A program made the translations under genes and the position numbers. A stretch of DNA of 14,103 nt from Pseudomonadota bacterium. GTDB taxonomy: Bacteria; Desulfobacterota; Desulfobacteria; Desulfobacterales; Desulfobacteraceae. Of the stretch, positions 7,496-14,103 are shown one piece after another. Positions within the stretch are counted from its first letter, which is position 1. Every line of letters begins with the position of its first letter. The DNA lies in the NCBI GenBank assembly GCA_018816605.1, contig JAHIVS010000053.1:1-14103 (forward strand), written 5' to 3'. Below the pieces are notes generated by a model. That model was given only the letters and a program-made list of their open reading frames with translations. It searched no databases and was not told the DNA's origin.

Positions 7496-7606
7496 TCAAG
7501 CGCCTGAAATATGGCCCCAGCCTGGCACGGCCACAACATAGGGATTGGCCTTATTACCGATATAGATATGAGAATAGGCCGGAACGTACAGGGTTTGACC
7601 CGCTGA
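7496..7606 (-). pseudogene. DUF3124-like gene fragment
   Basis: The minus-strand frame encodes SAGQTLYVPAYSHIYIGNK, then ANPYVVAVPGWGHISGA and a TGA. The first part resembles the conserved GQTxYVPxYSxIY core of the DUF3124 family. The similarity then stops, the frame ends within 36 codons, and upstream it runs into AT-rich sequence with a stop and no start. This reads as the surviving piece of a once longer gene. The family call is from memory of the motif, without a profile search. Confidence 0.45.
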
Positions 7607-7695
7607 TTTTTTAATTTTCCGGGTTTTTATGGTGCATTTAAATAAAATTTAAGAAAAAAAAGATATTATTTTTAATAAAAGAAGGGTTTCTTCGA

Positions 7696-7724
7696 TTGAT
7701 TTTAAGGAAGAAAATTTATATGAT
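7696..7724 (+). promoter_or_regulatory. Candidate sigma70-type promoter of the secreted-protein gene
   Basis: TTGATT (7696-7701), a 17-base spacer and TATGAT (7719-7724) give a good plus-strand promoter match. The predicted start is near 7731, about 100 nt before the ATG at 7832. Confidence 0.45.
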
Positions 7725-7744
7725 TTCCCCAAATTAGGTGTTGC

Positions 7745-7776
7745 TTCCCTGACGAAATCCTCGAGGGAACGTCAGG
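7745..7776 (+). promoter_or_regulatory. Overlapping inverted repeats in the 5' leader of the 7832 gene
   Basis: Two stems compete within the predicted leader: TTCCCT (7745-7750) with AGGGAA (7764-7769), and CCTGACG (7748-7754) with CGTCAGG (7770-7776). The palindrome CCTCGAGG sits inside at 7759-7766. They cannot all form at once, so the segment could switch between hairpins or serve as a DNA operator just downstream of the predicted transcription start. No known riboswitch class was recognised. Confidence 0.4.
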
Positions 7777-7831
7777 TGATCGCTGGCCAATTCGTGGAAA
7801 TAAATTTTTAACCTCCAATAAGGAAATAAAA

Positions 7832-8719
7832 ATGAAAAAAATCTTCTCTTTATGTATCGTTCTACTATTTGCAGCATCAGCCGGGGCCGTTGAAAATCCA
7901 TGGGAGATGAAACTTCCTTTCAAAAGCGCAATGGTAGAATATGAGCTAACCGGTACCATGACCGGGGATAAAACAATCTATGTGAAAGATTATGGAAAGA
8001 CAAGGGCGGAGTACAACAATACCACCATGAAAATGATGGGTATGACCCAGCATCAAAAGGAAGTCATCATTACCACTCCAGATTGGGAATATACCATTGA
8101 TCTCATGGAACATACCGGTACAAAGCAGGCAAACCTGAATAAATACATGACCCAGGAGTTTAATAAATTGTCCAAAAGCGATCAGAAAAAAGTGGTTGAA
8201 AACGCTGAGAAACTAGGTGTCGCTACTGTTGAAGGGATGGAAGGGACCGTTGAAAAAAATGCATCAAAGATTCTGGGCTACACCTGTGACAAGGTGAGTA
8301 TGACAGGGGTTGTTGCACATACCATCAGCGGCACGGATTTGCCCTTGAAAACAACCGGAGACATAATGGGGATCAAAATTAATCAAGTCGCCACCCGAGT
8401 GATGAAAGGAGATGTTCACCCCTCCAAATTTGCACTGCCCACAAACATTGAGTTTGAACATGATGTTCAAACGGATCTCATGACGGAGGAACAGGCAAAA
8501 ACCATCATCCAGTCATTGCTGGAGGGCAAGGTGGTAACCCATACAAATCCATCTGTGACCCGGCAGGCGTCAAGCCAACCAATAGAAACCCAACCGGATA
8601 ACGGTCTTGGACAGGATGCAAAGGATGTGGGCAATGCTGCAAGGCAGGAAGCCAAAGATGCCGCAACCGATGAAGTCAGGGAAGGCGTCAGGGCTCTTTT
8701 TAAGAGTGTATTTAATTGA
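7832..8719 (+). CDS. Secreted protein of unknown function, LolA/DUF4412-like appearance
   Basis: Not a family I can name with certainty. 295 residues with a clear Sec signal peptide (MKKIFSLCIVLLFAASAGA, cleavage near residue 19), so it is periplasmic or surface-exposed. The mature part (about 25-230) is rich in beta-type alternation, with repeated short blocks such as VEYELTGTM and KTIYVKDYGK, a GYTCDKVSMTG motif carrying the only mature cysteine, and many Met residues (TTMKMMGMTQ). This recalls DUF4412/LolA-like beta-sheet proteins. The last 45 or so residues are a charged Ala/Lys/Glu/Asp helix ending VREGVRALFKSVFN, joined by a Gln/Pro/Ser-rich linker. The start has AAGGAA 6 bases upstream, its own promoter candidate, and a structured leader. 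It is transcribed convergently with the minus-strand remnants on its right. Confidence 0.88.
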   Translation: MKKIFSLCIVLLFAASAGAVENPWEMKLPFKSAMVEYELTGTMTGDKTIYVKDYGKTRAEYNNTTMKMMGMTQHQKEVIITTPDWEYTIDLMEHTGTKQANLNKYMTQEFNKLSKSDQKKVVENAEKLGVATVEGMEGTVEKNASKILGYTCDKVSMTGVVAHTISGTDLPLKTTGDIMGIKINQVATRVMKGDVHPSKFALPTNIEFEHDVQTDLMTEEQAKTIIQSLLEGKVVTHTNPSVTRQASSQPIETQPDNGLGQDAKDVGNAARQEAKDAATDEVREGVRALFKSVFN

Positions 8720-9017
8720 TACTAGAAATCATTTGTTTTTGAAATGTTTTATGGGTATCAGCTTCATTGGGGCATGAAGGGTTTTTTCCCATGGTTTTTG
8801 TTAACGCCTCTTTAACCGGGGATGCAGACAGCGGTATCCCCCGGATATGATCGATATGTCCTTTGATGCTGATGGCAATGGTCTGCAGAACTCCCCCACC
8901 AGGGGGTCCCAAAATATTGGTCAAGGTCTTTTGTGGCACCCCCAGCAGGGTCAGATCGACGTGTTGACGAATCAGATCGATTTCACCTATCCCGATCATT
9001 GCTAATTCATCCGCCAA
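8712..9017 (-). CDS. Orphan frame of about 100 codons, probable gene fragment
   Basis: An open minus-strand frame of about 100 codons with blocks that look coded rather than random: LLGVPQKTLTNILGPPGGG, IAISIKGHIDHIRGIPL, SASPVKEALTKTMGKN. The only ways in are a TTG at 9017 or an in-frame ATG at 8999, neither with a clear ribosome site. The 5' end abuts and overlaps the end of the EamA remnant in another frame, as if two gene pieces were joined by a deletion. The 3' end overlaps the last 8 bases of the convergent 7832 gene. The glycine/proline-spaced beta pattern recalls parts of AsmA-like proteins, but this is only an impression. No family recognised, and it may not be expressed. Confidence 0.35.
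   Translation of the reverse strand: MADELAMIGIGEIDLIRQHVDLTLLGVPQKTLTNILGPPGGGVLQTIAISIKGHIDHIRGIPLSASPVKEALTKTMGKNPSCPNEADTHKTFQKQMISSIN
8762..8787 (+). terminator. Possible weak intrinsic terminator after the 7832 gene
   Basis: CTTCAT (8762-8767), a 6-base loop and ATGAAG (8774-8779) are followed by GG and six T (8782-8787), about 43 bp after the stop codon. The stem is only 6 bp and A/T-rich, so termination may be inefficient. Confidence 0.4.
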
Positions 9018-9415
9018 GGATCTGAACAGGGCTCATGGAGTCCTTTAAAACCATAACGGAAATAATGATGGCAACAAGGGGATCAATATAGCGGAAGATA
9101 GCTAAAGCGGCGGCTGCCAGCCCAAAGGCGATTCCTGTAAAATTGTCAAGGGACGGATTTGTGCTGCTGACACCGATGATCATTACCATAACAGGTGCAA
9201 AATAGTAACGGAGTGTTGCAATGGAAACAGAGGTATAATGATAGGCCTTAAACAGAAAAATCCAGTTGAATGCTATGGCGGCAGATGCAATCAGGGCTCT
9301 GAAAAGCGCAATCTCCCCCGGCGGCAGGGAGATGTTTTTTTACAAACAAGGCCAGCGTACCGAAAACGGCCATGGAGATGACTATTTTAAACTTTGCACT
9401 CATATTTGTTTTCAT
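9007..9415 (-). pseudogene. Eroded EamA/DMT-family permease pseudogene
   Basis: Pieces of a drug/metabolite (EamA) transporter are visible in order. A start segment (MSAKFKIVISMAVFGTLALFV) is followed by a shift of frame at a run of seven A (T at 9335-9341 on the plus strand); removing one A would give FVKNISLPPGEIALFRA, the expected family sequence. The second frame continues through IFLFKAYHYTSVSIATLRYYFAPVMVMIIG in consecutive segments. It then jumps to a post-TM4 segment (DNFTGIAFGLAAAAL) and jumps again to the end of the second EamA repeat (YIDPLVAIIISVMVLKDS, then SPVQILGG and TGA). About 136 codons remain of a usual 290-300. One frameshift, two internal deletions and a truncated C-terminus make a working transporter very unlikely. 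Confidence 0.72.
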
Positions 9416-9646
9416 AAGCGCTTCAAATCGGCCTTTCCCATATTTATCCATAATCCGCACTGAGAAAATAGTATCCATCGGCACCGTATATTGCTTAATG
9501 TGCTTTGAAAAGAAAAAATTTTTTAAACACAAATTTTTTAATACCAGCGGAAAGAGGGTGAAATGATTTTTGCAAACCCCAGGGATAAACTTTAACAGTT
9601 ACCGACTGCATTAGCGATTGCTGAAGTCATTAAGGCGGATATCCGA
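9416..9646. other. Short AT-rich non-coding stretch
   Basis: Nothing clearly coding between the EamA remnant and the solute-binding protein gene. It contains A6T6 (9513-9524), the direct repeat AAATTTTTTAA at 9516-9526 and 9531-9541 (period 15), and the perfect palindrome CGGATATCCG at 9636-9645, just past the stop of the next gene. None has the form of a good terminator. Confidence 0.5.
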
Positions 9647-10405
9647 CTAAAAAGAAATTGACGGGTATTTCTGACGATACTTTAATTCCAATTCCTGCAA
9701 TAATCCATCCTCTTTTAATTTTTCAAACGCAGCTGCGACGCTATCAACAATCATATCGGCCGTATGCCTGCTGAAAGCCATATATAAATCCAATTCCATA
9801 AAAATGAACGCCATCTCCAGGCGCTCCGGTGGGAAACCGGACTGGCTCGCCGTTTTCAACAACCACAATTCAGGGCAGGCAATAAGATCAAATCTTTTTG
9901 TAAACAGTTTTTTAATATTGAGTTTCGTAGTTGATATCACATCTAAATTTTCTCCATTTTTGAACCCCCGGGAAAAGAGAAGCTGGTAATCGGCACTGTC
10001 TCTCATCACCCCGATATCGTATTTTTTTGCATCCTCAAGAGATTGAATGACAATATCCTTCCGGTCTTTAAGTTTAAAAAGGCCAATCCTGATAGGGGGA
10101 ACGATGGGGCCGATCCATTTGAACAGGGGTTCTCGCTGTTCATTTCTGCCGATGGAGTAAATCAACACATTTTTATCTTTCAAGGCCATTTTATAAGATC
10201 TGGGCCAGGGATACTCGGCTATCTGATACGCCATACCTGCCTTTTGCAAAGTGGCTGTTACAACATCTGTGGACAAGCCGGTCATCTGTCCGTATTCCAT
10301 ATAGGAATATGGCTCGAAATTTTCGGTAACAACCACGATCCTCTCGGCATTGGCAACCGCAGCAATCAAAGTTGAAATCAATATGATACACAATGCATGT
10401 TTCAT
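9647..10405 (-). CDS. Periplasmic solute-binding protein, SBP_bac_3 family, stand-alone
   Basis: Type II periplasmic binding protein of the polar amino-acid (SBP_bac_3/PBPb) class. 252 residues with a Sec signal peptide (MKHALCIILISTLIAAVANA, then ERIVVVT). Lobe 1 begins VVVTENFEPYSYMEYGQMTG and GLSTDVVTATLQKAGM. The hinge-proximal block IYSIGRNEQREPLFKWIGP is typical of a large group of stand-alone binding proteins in Desulfobacterota and Gammaproteobacteria. The C-terminus closes with AAFEKLKEDGLLQELELKY. The start has a strong GGAGGAGG ribosome site. No permease or ATPase is adjacent. Although the Aap-type transporter lies 1.6 kb upstream on the same strand, AapJ-type binding proteins are larger (about 340 residues), so this is probably not its partner. 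Ligand unknown. Confidence 0.88.
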   Translation of the reverse strand: MKHALCIILISTLIAAVANAERIVVVTENFEPYSYMEYGQMTGLSTDVVTATLQKAGMAYQIAEYPWPRSYKMALKDKNVLIYSIGRNEQREPLFKWIGPIVPPIRIGLFKLKDRKDIVIQSLEDAKKYDIGVMRDSADYQLLFSRGFKNGENLDVISTTKLNIKKLFTKRFDLIACPELWLLKTASQSGFPPERLEMAFIFMELDLYMAFSRHTADMIVDSVAAAFEKLKEDGLLQELELKYRQKYPSISF

Positions 10406-10801
10406 ATATATGCCTCCTCCATTGATGGAATCAACTGTGACGGGTCGAAGTTTTTTTTAAAAGAAACGAAATAGCATCCCATCACGGTCAAACAAACTTT
10501 TTCAGCTTAACAGCTGTTTTTTTAGGGTCAAGTCTTATTCGCCAGATTAAAAAAAGACTATCATTTGAAATGATGACCCCTATCACCGGAATGAATGACA
10601 GATTTTGATAAAATAGTACCCTGCAGGAGATCAGGCCCAGATAAAGAATCGTGCCCCCGATGCCAACCGGTCTCTCCGGACCTGTCGGTTTCAGCACACA
10701 ATAATAAGGCTTCTGTTTTGAAATCATGATCTATTTTCTTGTTTTGTTCATTTTTCCTCCCATGATGTTGGATTATACAGAGGCTGGCCATATTTTCTTT
10801 T
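10406..10801. other. Region between metC and the solute-binding protein gene
   Basis: Apart from the possible small membrane-protein gene at 10488-10751, the roughly 80 bp before the solute-binding protein gene (10406-10487) contains an A/T tract at 10451-10463 but no promoter with correctly spaced elements and no clear terminator. The 50 bp before the small gene shows only its strong GGGAGG ribosome site (about 10756-10761). Confidence 0.4.
10488..10751 (-). pseudogene. Small membrane-protein gene with an in-frame amber codon at position 7
   Basis: A minus-strand ATG at 10751 preceded by GGGAGG at ideal distance opens MNKTRK and then hits TAG (10733-10731). The same frame continues as IMISKQKPYY for 79 more codons after the in-frame ATG at 10727. 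It encodes two hydrophobic segments (VGIGGTILYLGLISCRVLFY, then SFIPVIGVII) and a basic tail (DPKKTAVKLKKFV). The strong ribosome site fits only the upstream ATG. It may be a nonsense-mutated gene, a gene that starts at 10727, or a gene with amber read-through. It lies 50 bp after the metC-like gene and may belong to that operon. No family recognised. Confidence 0.4.
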
Positions 10802-11983
10802 TTATTGGGACTTTGCCGCAGTCAATCTTGCAAAGCCTTCGGCAAGGTCGTCCTTTAGATCGTTGACATTGTCCAGACCGGCATGCAGCCGCAGAACCGG
10901 CCCTGGCTGATCCCAGCGTGAAGCTGTCCGCAGGAGCTTGGGATAAACAGGAATCATGAGACTTTCGTATCCGCCCCAACTGGCCCCGATACCAAAGAAC
11001 CGCATACCTTCGATCATTGCGGCCACCGCATCTTGGGAGAAAGGTTTCAGTACCAACCCGAAAAGGCCGGAGGCTCCGGTAAAGTCACGTTTCCAGAGAG
11101 CGTATCCAGGGTCATCAATCCATCCCGGATAGCGAACGCACGCCACTTCTGGCCGCTGTGTGCACCATTCCACAATCTTTCGAGCGGTTTTTTCGTGCTG
11201 GCGCAGGCGAACCCCCAGAGTTCTGAGTCCACGAAGGGCAAGATAGCAGTCATCAGGTCCAGCGCAGTTACCGAACTGGCCGACGATGTCTTTGATGGTT
11301 CGGAACAGGGCTTCGTCCTTAACCGTCAATGCTCCGATCATAATGTCGGAATGGCCCGACACATATTTGGTTCCAGCCTGAATGGAGATATCCACGCCTT
11401 GATCAAGGGGCTTGAAATACAAAGGAGAAGCCCATGTATTGTCGATGGCCGTGAGAACCCGGTAGCGACGTGCTACCTCGACGATGGCCGGAACATCCTG
11501 AACCTCGAAAGTCAAAGACCCTGGAGATTCCAGATAAATAATGCGCGTGTTGGGCCGGATTAAATTTTCCACCCCCCTCCCGATCAGCGGATCGTAGTAG
11601 GTTGTGTCGACACCGAAGCGCTTTAACACCTTGTCGCAGAAAAAACGAGTCGTCTTGTAAACGCTGTCAGTAACGAGTACATGATCGCCGGGGTTAACGA
11701 AGGCAAAAAAACAATGGGTGATGGCAGCCATCCCAGAGGAAGTCACTACCGTCCGGGTGCCGTTTTCAAGCTCGGCAAGGGCCGTCTCCAAAGCCCGTGT
11801 GGTGGGCGTCCCGTAGGTACCATATGTATAGCCGTCGTAACGGGCATCTCCCCGCCGGTTAAAGGTCTCCACACTTTTAAAAAGAACCGTCGACGCCCTG
11901 TGGACAGCGGGGTTAATCGCGCCGAATGCCGCGTTGGAATCGCGTCCTGCCTGAGTTAGTTTGGTATCGTCATGCATCTTCAA
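10802..11983 (-). CDS. metC: Cystathionine beta-lyase / cysteine-S-conjugate beta-lyase (MetC type)
   Basis: PLP-dependent gamma-subfamily enzyme that cleaves the C-beta to S bond of cystathionine, giving homocysteine, pyruvate and ammonia; related members also degrade cystine or cysteine. About 393 residues, the same as E. coli MetC. Visible features: YDGYTYGTYGTPTTRALE (49-66) with the phosphate-contacting Tyr/Arg region of the partner subunit, SSGMAAI (82-88), Tyr109 stacking on the cofactor, Asp181 (DNTWASP), and the Schiff-base Lys206 in QAGTKYVSGHSDIMIG. A GIGASWGGYESL block and a C-terminal RLHAGLDN substrate-carboxylate Arg follow. Start: TTG at 11983 lies 5 bases after AAGGA, while the in-frame ATG at 11977 is 11 bases away; either is possible. 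It follows the transporter ATPase gene by 19 bp, so co-transcription is likely. Confidence 0.9.
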   Translation of the reverse strand: MKMHDDTKLTQAGRDSNAAFGAINPAVHRASTVLFKSVETFNRRGDARYDGYTYGTYGTPTTRALETALAELENGTRTVVTSSGMAAITHCFFAFVNPGDHVLVTDSVYKTTRFFCDKVLKRFGVDTTYYDPLIGRGVENLIRPNTRIIYLESPGSLTFEVQDVPAIVEVARRYRVLTAIDNTWASPLYFKPLDQGVDISIQAGTKYVSGHSDIMIGALTVKDEALFRTIKDIVGQFGNCAGPDDCYLALRGLRTLGVRLRQHEKTARKIVEWCTQRPEVACVRYPGWIDDPGYALWKRDFTGASGLFGLVLKPFSQDAVAAMIEGMRFFGIGASWGGYESLMIPVYPKLLRTASRWDQPGPVLRLHAGLDNVNDLKDDLAEGFARLTAAKSQ

Positions 11984-12002
11984 TCATTTCCTTTTATAGC
12001 GT

Positions 12003-12773
12003 TTAATAATTGATTTGAGAAAGAAAACGCCGGGTGCGTTCGCTTTGTGGCTTGTTAAAAAAAATATCTGGCGGACTGTTTTCCACAATCTCCCCGACGT
12101 CCATAAAGATCATCCTATCGGCCACGGAACGGGCAAATCCCATTTCATGGGTAACGCAGATCATCGTCATGCCATCCTCGGCAAGAGTCGTCATCACATC
12201 GAGGACTTCGTTGATCATCTCAGGGTCCAAGGCTGAAGTCGGTTCATCGAAAAGCATAATACGTGGATTCATGCAAAGACTTCTGGCAATGGCCACTCGC
12301 TGCTGCTGGCCACCAGAAAGCAGCCCCGGATACTTGTTGGCTTGTTCAGGGATGCGAACCCTTTCCAGATAGTTCATGGCCATCTCCTCAGCCTCCTTCC
12401 TGGGTATCCGCTGGACACGTATCGGTGCGATTGTACAATTTTGCAGAACCGTCAGGTGGGGAAAGAGGTTGAACTGCTGAAAAACCATACCGACCTCACG
12501 ACGAATTTTTTCAATGCTCTTGAGGTCATCATTGATCTCAATGCCGTCGACGATGATTTGACCCTCCTGATGTTTTTCAAGACAATTGATGCATCGAATA
12601 AGAGTAGACTTACCTGACCCCGACGGTCCGCAAATCACGATGCGCTCGCCGGTCATCACGTCAAGGCTGATTTCTCTGAGAACTCTGAAGGAACCAAACC
12701 ACTTGTTCACGTTGGTTATTTGAACGATTGGATCGTTCCGGGTTGCTGGATTGATTTCCGTTGTCATTGTCAT
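12003..12773 (-). CDS. aapP: Polar amino-acid ABC transporter ATP-binding protein (AapP/GlnQ type)
   Basis: Energises amino-acid import from the cytoplasmic face. 256 residues with Walker [10 protein letters not shown] at 49-57, the Q-loop [14 protein letters not shown] near 97-110, signature LSGGQQQR at 152-159, Walker B IMLFDEP at 173-179, and the switch His209 (VTHEMG). Start choice: the ATG at 12773 has GGAG 5 bases upstream and overlaps the permease stop by one base (TAATG). The frame stays open further upstream to 12896, but that part lies wholly inside the permease gene and is not taken as coding. The family assignment to AapP/BztD rests on the adjacent permease. It precedes the metC-like gene by 19 bp. 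Confidence 0.95.
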   Translation of the reverse strand: MTMTTEINPATRNDPIVQITNVNKWFGSFRVLREISLDVMTGERIVICGPSGSGKSTLIRCINCLEKHQEGQIIVDGIEINDDLKSIEKIRREVGMVFQQFNLFPHLTVLQNCTIAPIRVQRIPRKEAEEMAMNYLERVRIPEQANKYPGLLSGGQQQRVAIARSLCMNPRIMLFDEPTSALDPEMINEVLDVMTTLAEDGMTMICVTHEMGFARSVADRMIFMDVGEIVENSPPDIFFNKPQSERTRRFLSQINY

Positions 12774-14103
12774 TATATCTCCCGTTTTCTTAAAAATTCC
12801 TTTTCCAGATACTGACTGTATTTTGAAAGAAAATAGCATATTCCAAAAAACAGACTTCCGCTGAACAAGAATGCCTCCAGGTAGTATGGCCGCCACTGAA
12901 GATCCAAAAGAGCCGTCTTTGCGGCATGGAGCAGATCGTATAGGCCGATGATCAGGATTAAAGTCGTGTTTTTCACCTCGCTGATGAATGTGTTAACCAT
13001 GGCCGGAATTGTGATCCGGAGAACCTGGGGCAGGATGATAAAAAGCGTGGTCTCCCAATACCCCATCCCCAGGCTGTGGGCCGCCTCATATTGCCCATTG
13101 GGAATAGCCTGAAGCCCGCCGCGCACCACCTCGGCCATGTAAGCGGCTGCGAACAAGGTCAAGCCGGCCTGTGCGCGGAGCAGGTTGTCGATGGTCAAAG
13201 ACGGCGGGAGAAATAAGGGTAGCATAATGGCCGCCATAAACAGAACGCTGATGAGCGGCACCCCTCGAATCAGTTCAATATAGGCCACACAAAAAGCCTT
13301 GACAACGGGTAGGCCCGAACGCCGTCCCAGTGCCAGAAAAATGGACATGGGAAAGGCCCCGACGATTGCAAAGGAAGCCAGCAGCAGAGTAACGGGAAGC
13401 CCTCCCCAAAAGGAGGTTTCCACATATGGCAGGCCTGCTACCCCGCCCCACATCAGGATGCCACTGGTAACCAAGGTGAGCCCCCAGATCAGCGCCAGCC
13501 ATTTGCGCCAGCACCGTTTAATGCAGGAGATTCCCACTGTCGCCACAAACAAAAGAACGGAGAGGGCCGCCCGCCACTGCTCGTCAAAGGGGTAGGTACC
13601 AAAAAGAATGAACCGATGTTTCTCAATGACAAAAGCCCAGCAGGCGCCATCGGACTGGCGACACTCTTCCGCACCGCCAAGGACAACACTTGATATCACA
13701 GCCCAGTCAAACAGTTTCACCGAAAAAAAGGAGATAAGCCCAATTCCACCGATTGTGAATATGGTGTTGTACCAGGAGTTGAACAGGTTCCGCCTCATCC
13801 ACTGCCAGCAACTGCTAACCGATAAAAGATCGAAGCGCTCAGGCAGGGGCATATTGCTGTCGGCATCTCCCTGGCTAGGCCCCTGGAGTGCTATCCGTTT
13901 GTTGTACCAGTTCATAATAGCTGAAATACTGAGGCTGATGCAGAGGTAAACACTCATGATAATGGCGATTCCCTCTATGGCCTGTCCGGTCTGGTTGATG
14001 GCGGTATTGGTCACCGAAACAAGATCGGGAAAGCCTAGCACCACGGCCAGAGAGCTGTTTTTAACCGTGTTCAAGTACCAACTGGTAGTGGGAGGGACAA
14101 TCA
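12773..14103 (-). CDS. aapM: Fused AapQ-AapM type amino-acid ABC transporter permease, partial at right edge
   Basis: Membrane permease of the general L-amino-acid (Aap/Bzt) class. The frame is open to the right edge of the window. It starts with the end of an AapQ-like subunit: [34 protein letters not shown], then [10 protein letters not shown]. With no stop, a linker of about 30 residues ([20 protein letters not shown]) leads into a complete AapM-like subunit. That subunit has an N-terminal membrane segment, the family's Cys-containing periplasmic loop ([20 protein letters not shown]), two further membrane segments, and the permease core with the ATPase-docking EAA loop [21 protein letters not shown]. 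It ends [17 protein letters not shown]. These subunits are normally separate genes. An internal ATG at 13852 could start a separate AapM, but its ribosome site is poor (GGGAG about 14 bases away). The stop overlaps the ATPase start (TAATG). Confidence 0.9.
   Translation of the reverse strand, partial: IVPPTTSWYLNTVKNSSLAVVLGFPDLVSVTNTAINQTGQAIEGIAIIMSVYLCISLSISAIMNWYNKRIALQGPSQGDADSNMPLPERFDLLSVSSCWQWMRRNLFNSWYNTIFTIGGIGLISFFSVKLFDWAVISSVVLGGAEECRQSDGACWAFVIEKHRFILFGTYPFDEQWRAALSVLLFVATVGISCIKRCWRKWLALIWGLTLVTSGILMWGGVAGLPYVETSFWGGLPVTLLLASFAIVGAFPMSIFLALGRRSGLPVVKAFCVAYIELIRGVPLISVLFMAAIMLPLFLPPSLTIDNLLRAQAGLTLFAAAYMAEVVRGGLQAIPNGQYEAAHSLGMGYWETTLFIILPQVLRITIPAMVNTFISEVKNTTLILIIGLYDLLHAAKTALLDLQWRPYYLEAFLFSGSLFFGICYFLSKYSQYLEKEFLRKREI

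Larger units (their letters stand above)
7158..7831. other. Gene-poor, AT-rich region between the divergent hydG and 7832 genes
   Basis: This stretch of about 670 bp separates divergently transcribed genes. It holds the short frame coupled to hydG, the hyd promoter candidate with its inverted repeat, the 41-bp-spaced direct repeats, the DUF3124-like fragment, a very AT-rich block (about 7620-7680), and the promoter and leader of the 7832 gene. No intact gene of ordinary size, tRNA or rRNA was seen. Confidence 0.7.

Noticed and set aside
7523..7537. TGGCAC resembling the first half of a sigma54 promoter
   Set aside because: The expected TTGC half at the right spacing is absent, and the bases fall in the DUF3124-like fragment.
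7702..7959. Minus-strand 85-codon open frame across the leader and start of the secreted-protein gene
   Set aside because: Antisense to a clear signal-peptide gene and its promoter; no supporting features.
9372..9566. Plus-strand open frame opposite the EamA remnant
   Set aside because: Shadow of the transporter remnant and AT-rich flank; no ribosome site or conserved motif.
11033..11563. Plus-strand 176-codon open frame opposite metC
   Set aside because: Antisense shadow of a conserved PLP enzyme; its translation shows no domain.
12774..12896. N-terminal extension of the ABC ATPase reading frame
   Set aside because: It lies wholly inside the permease coding sequence in another frame, adds no conserved ATPase sequence, and the ATG at 12773 has a good ribosome site with TAATG overlap.

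Overview
The window looks like chromosomal DNA of an anaerobic, probably sulfate-reducing, Desulfobacterota bacterium (Desulfobacteraceae-like). This is inferred from the [FeFe]-hydrogenase gene content, the moderate G+C and the loose accessory stretch in the middle; no marker gene fixes the taxonomy.

Left half (1-7393, all minus strand): one compact operon, read from right to left as hydG - hydE - aspartate ammonia-lyase - hydF - hydC (NuoE-like) - hydB (NuoF-like, cut by the left edge). HydG makes the Fe(CO)(CN) unit of the H-cluster from tyrosine, HydE processes it, and HydF is the GTPase scaffold. HydC and HydB are the flavin/Fe-S electron-entry subunits of a multimeric NAD(P)-linked, probably electron-bifurcating, [FeFe] hydrogenase. 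Its catalytic subunit is expected just beyond position 1. The lyase overlaps both hydE and hydF, so it was placed inside the maturation set and could supply ammonium for the dithiomethylamine bridge. A candidate sigma70-type promoter with an overlapping inverted repeat lies about 200 bp upstream of hydG. Between them is a 38-codon open frame that ends in an ATGA overlap with the hydG start.

Middle (about 7154-10800): loose and decaying DNA. It holds a pair of 41-bp-spaced direct repeats, a fragment resembling DUF3124, and a plus-strand gene for a secreted protein of unknown function with its own promoter, structured leader and possible terminator. It also holds a 100-codon orphan frame, a badly eroded EamA/DMT permease pseudogene, a lone periplasmic solute-binding protein, and a small membrane-protein gene with an in-frame amber codon at position 7.

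Right end (10802-14103, minus strand): a polar amino-acid ABC transporter of the Aap/Bzt type followed by a MetC-type PLP lyase. The permease is one reading frame in which the C-terminal part of an AapQ-like subunit runs straight into a complete AapM-like subunit. It overlaps the ATPase gene by one base (TAATG), and the metC-like gene follows 19 bp later. Together these suggest uptake and beta-cleavage of sulfur-containing amino acids such as cystine or cystathionine; the substrate is inferred.
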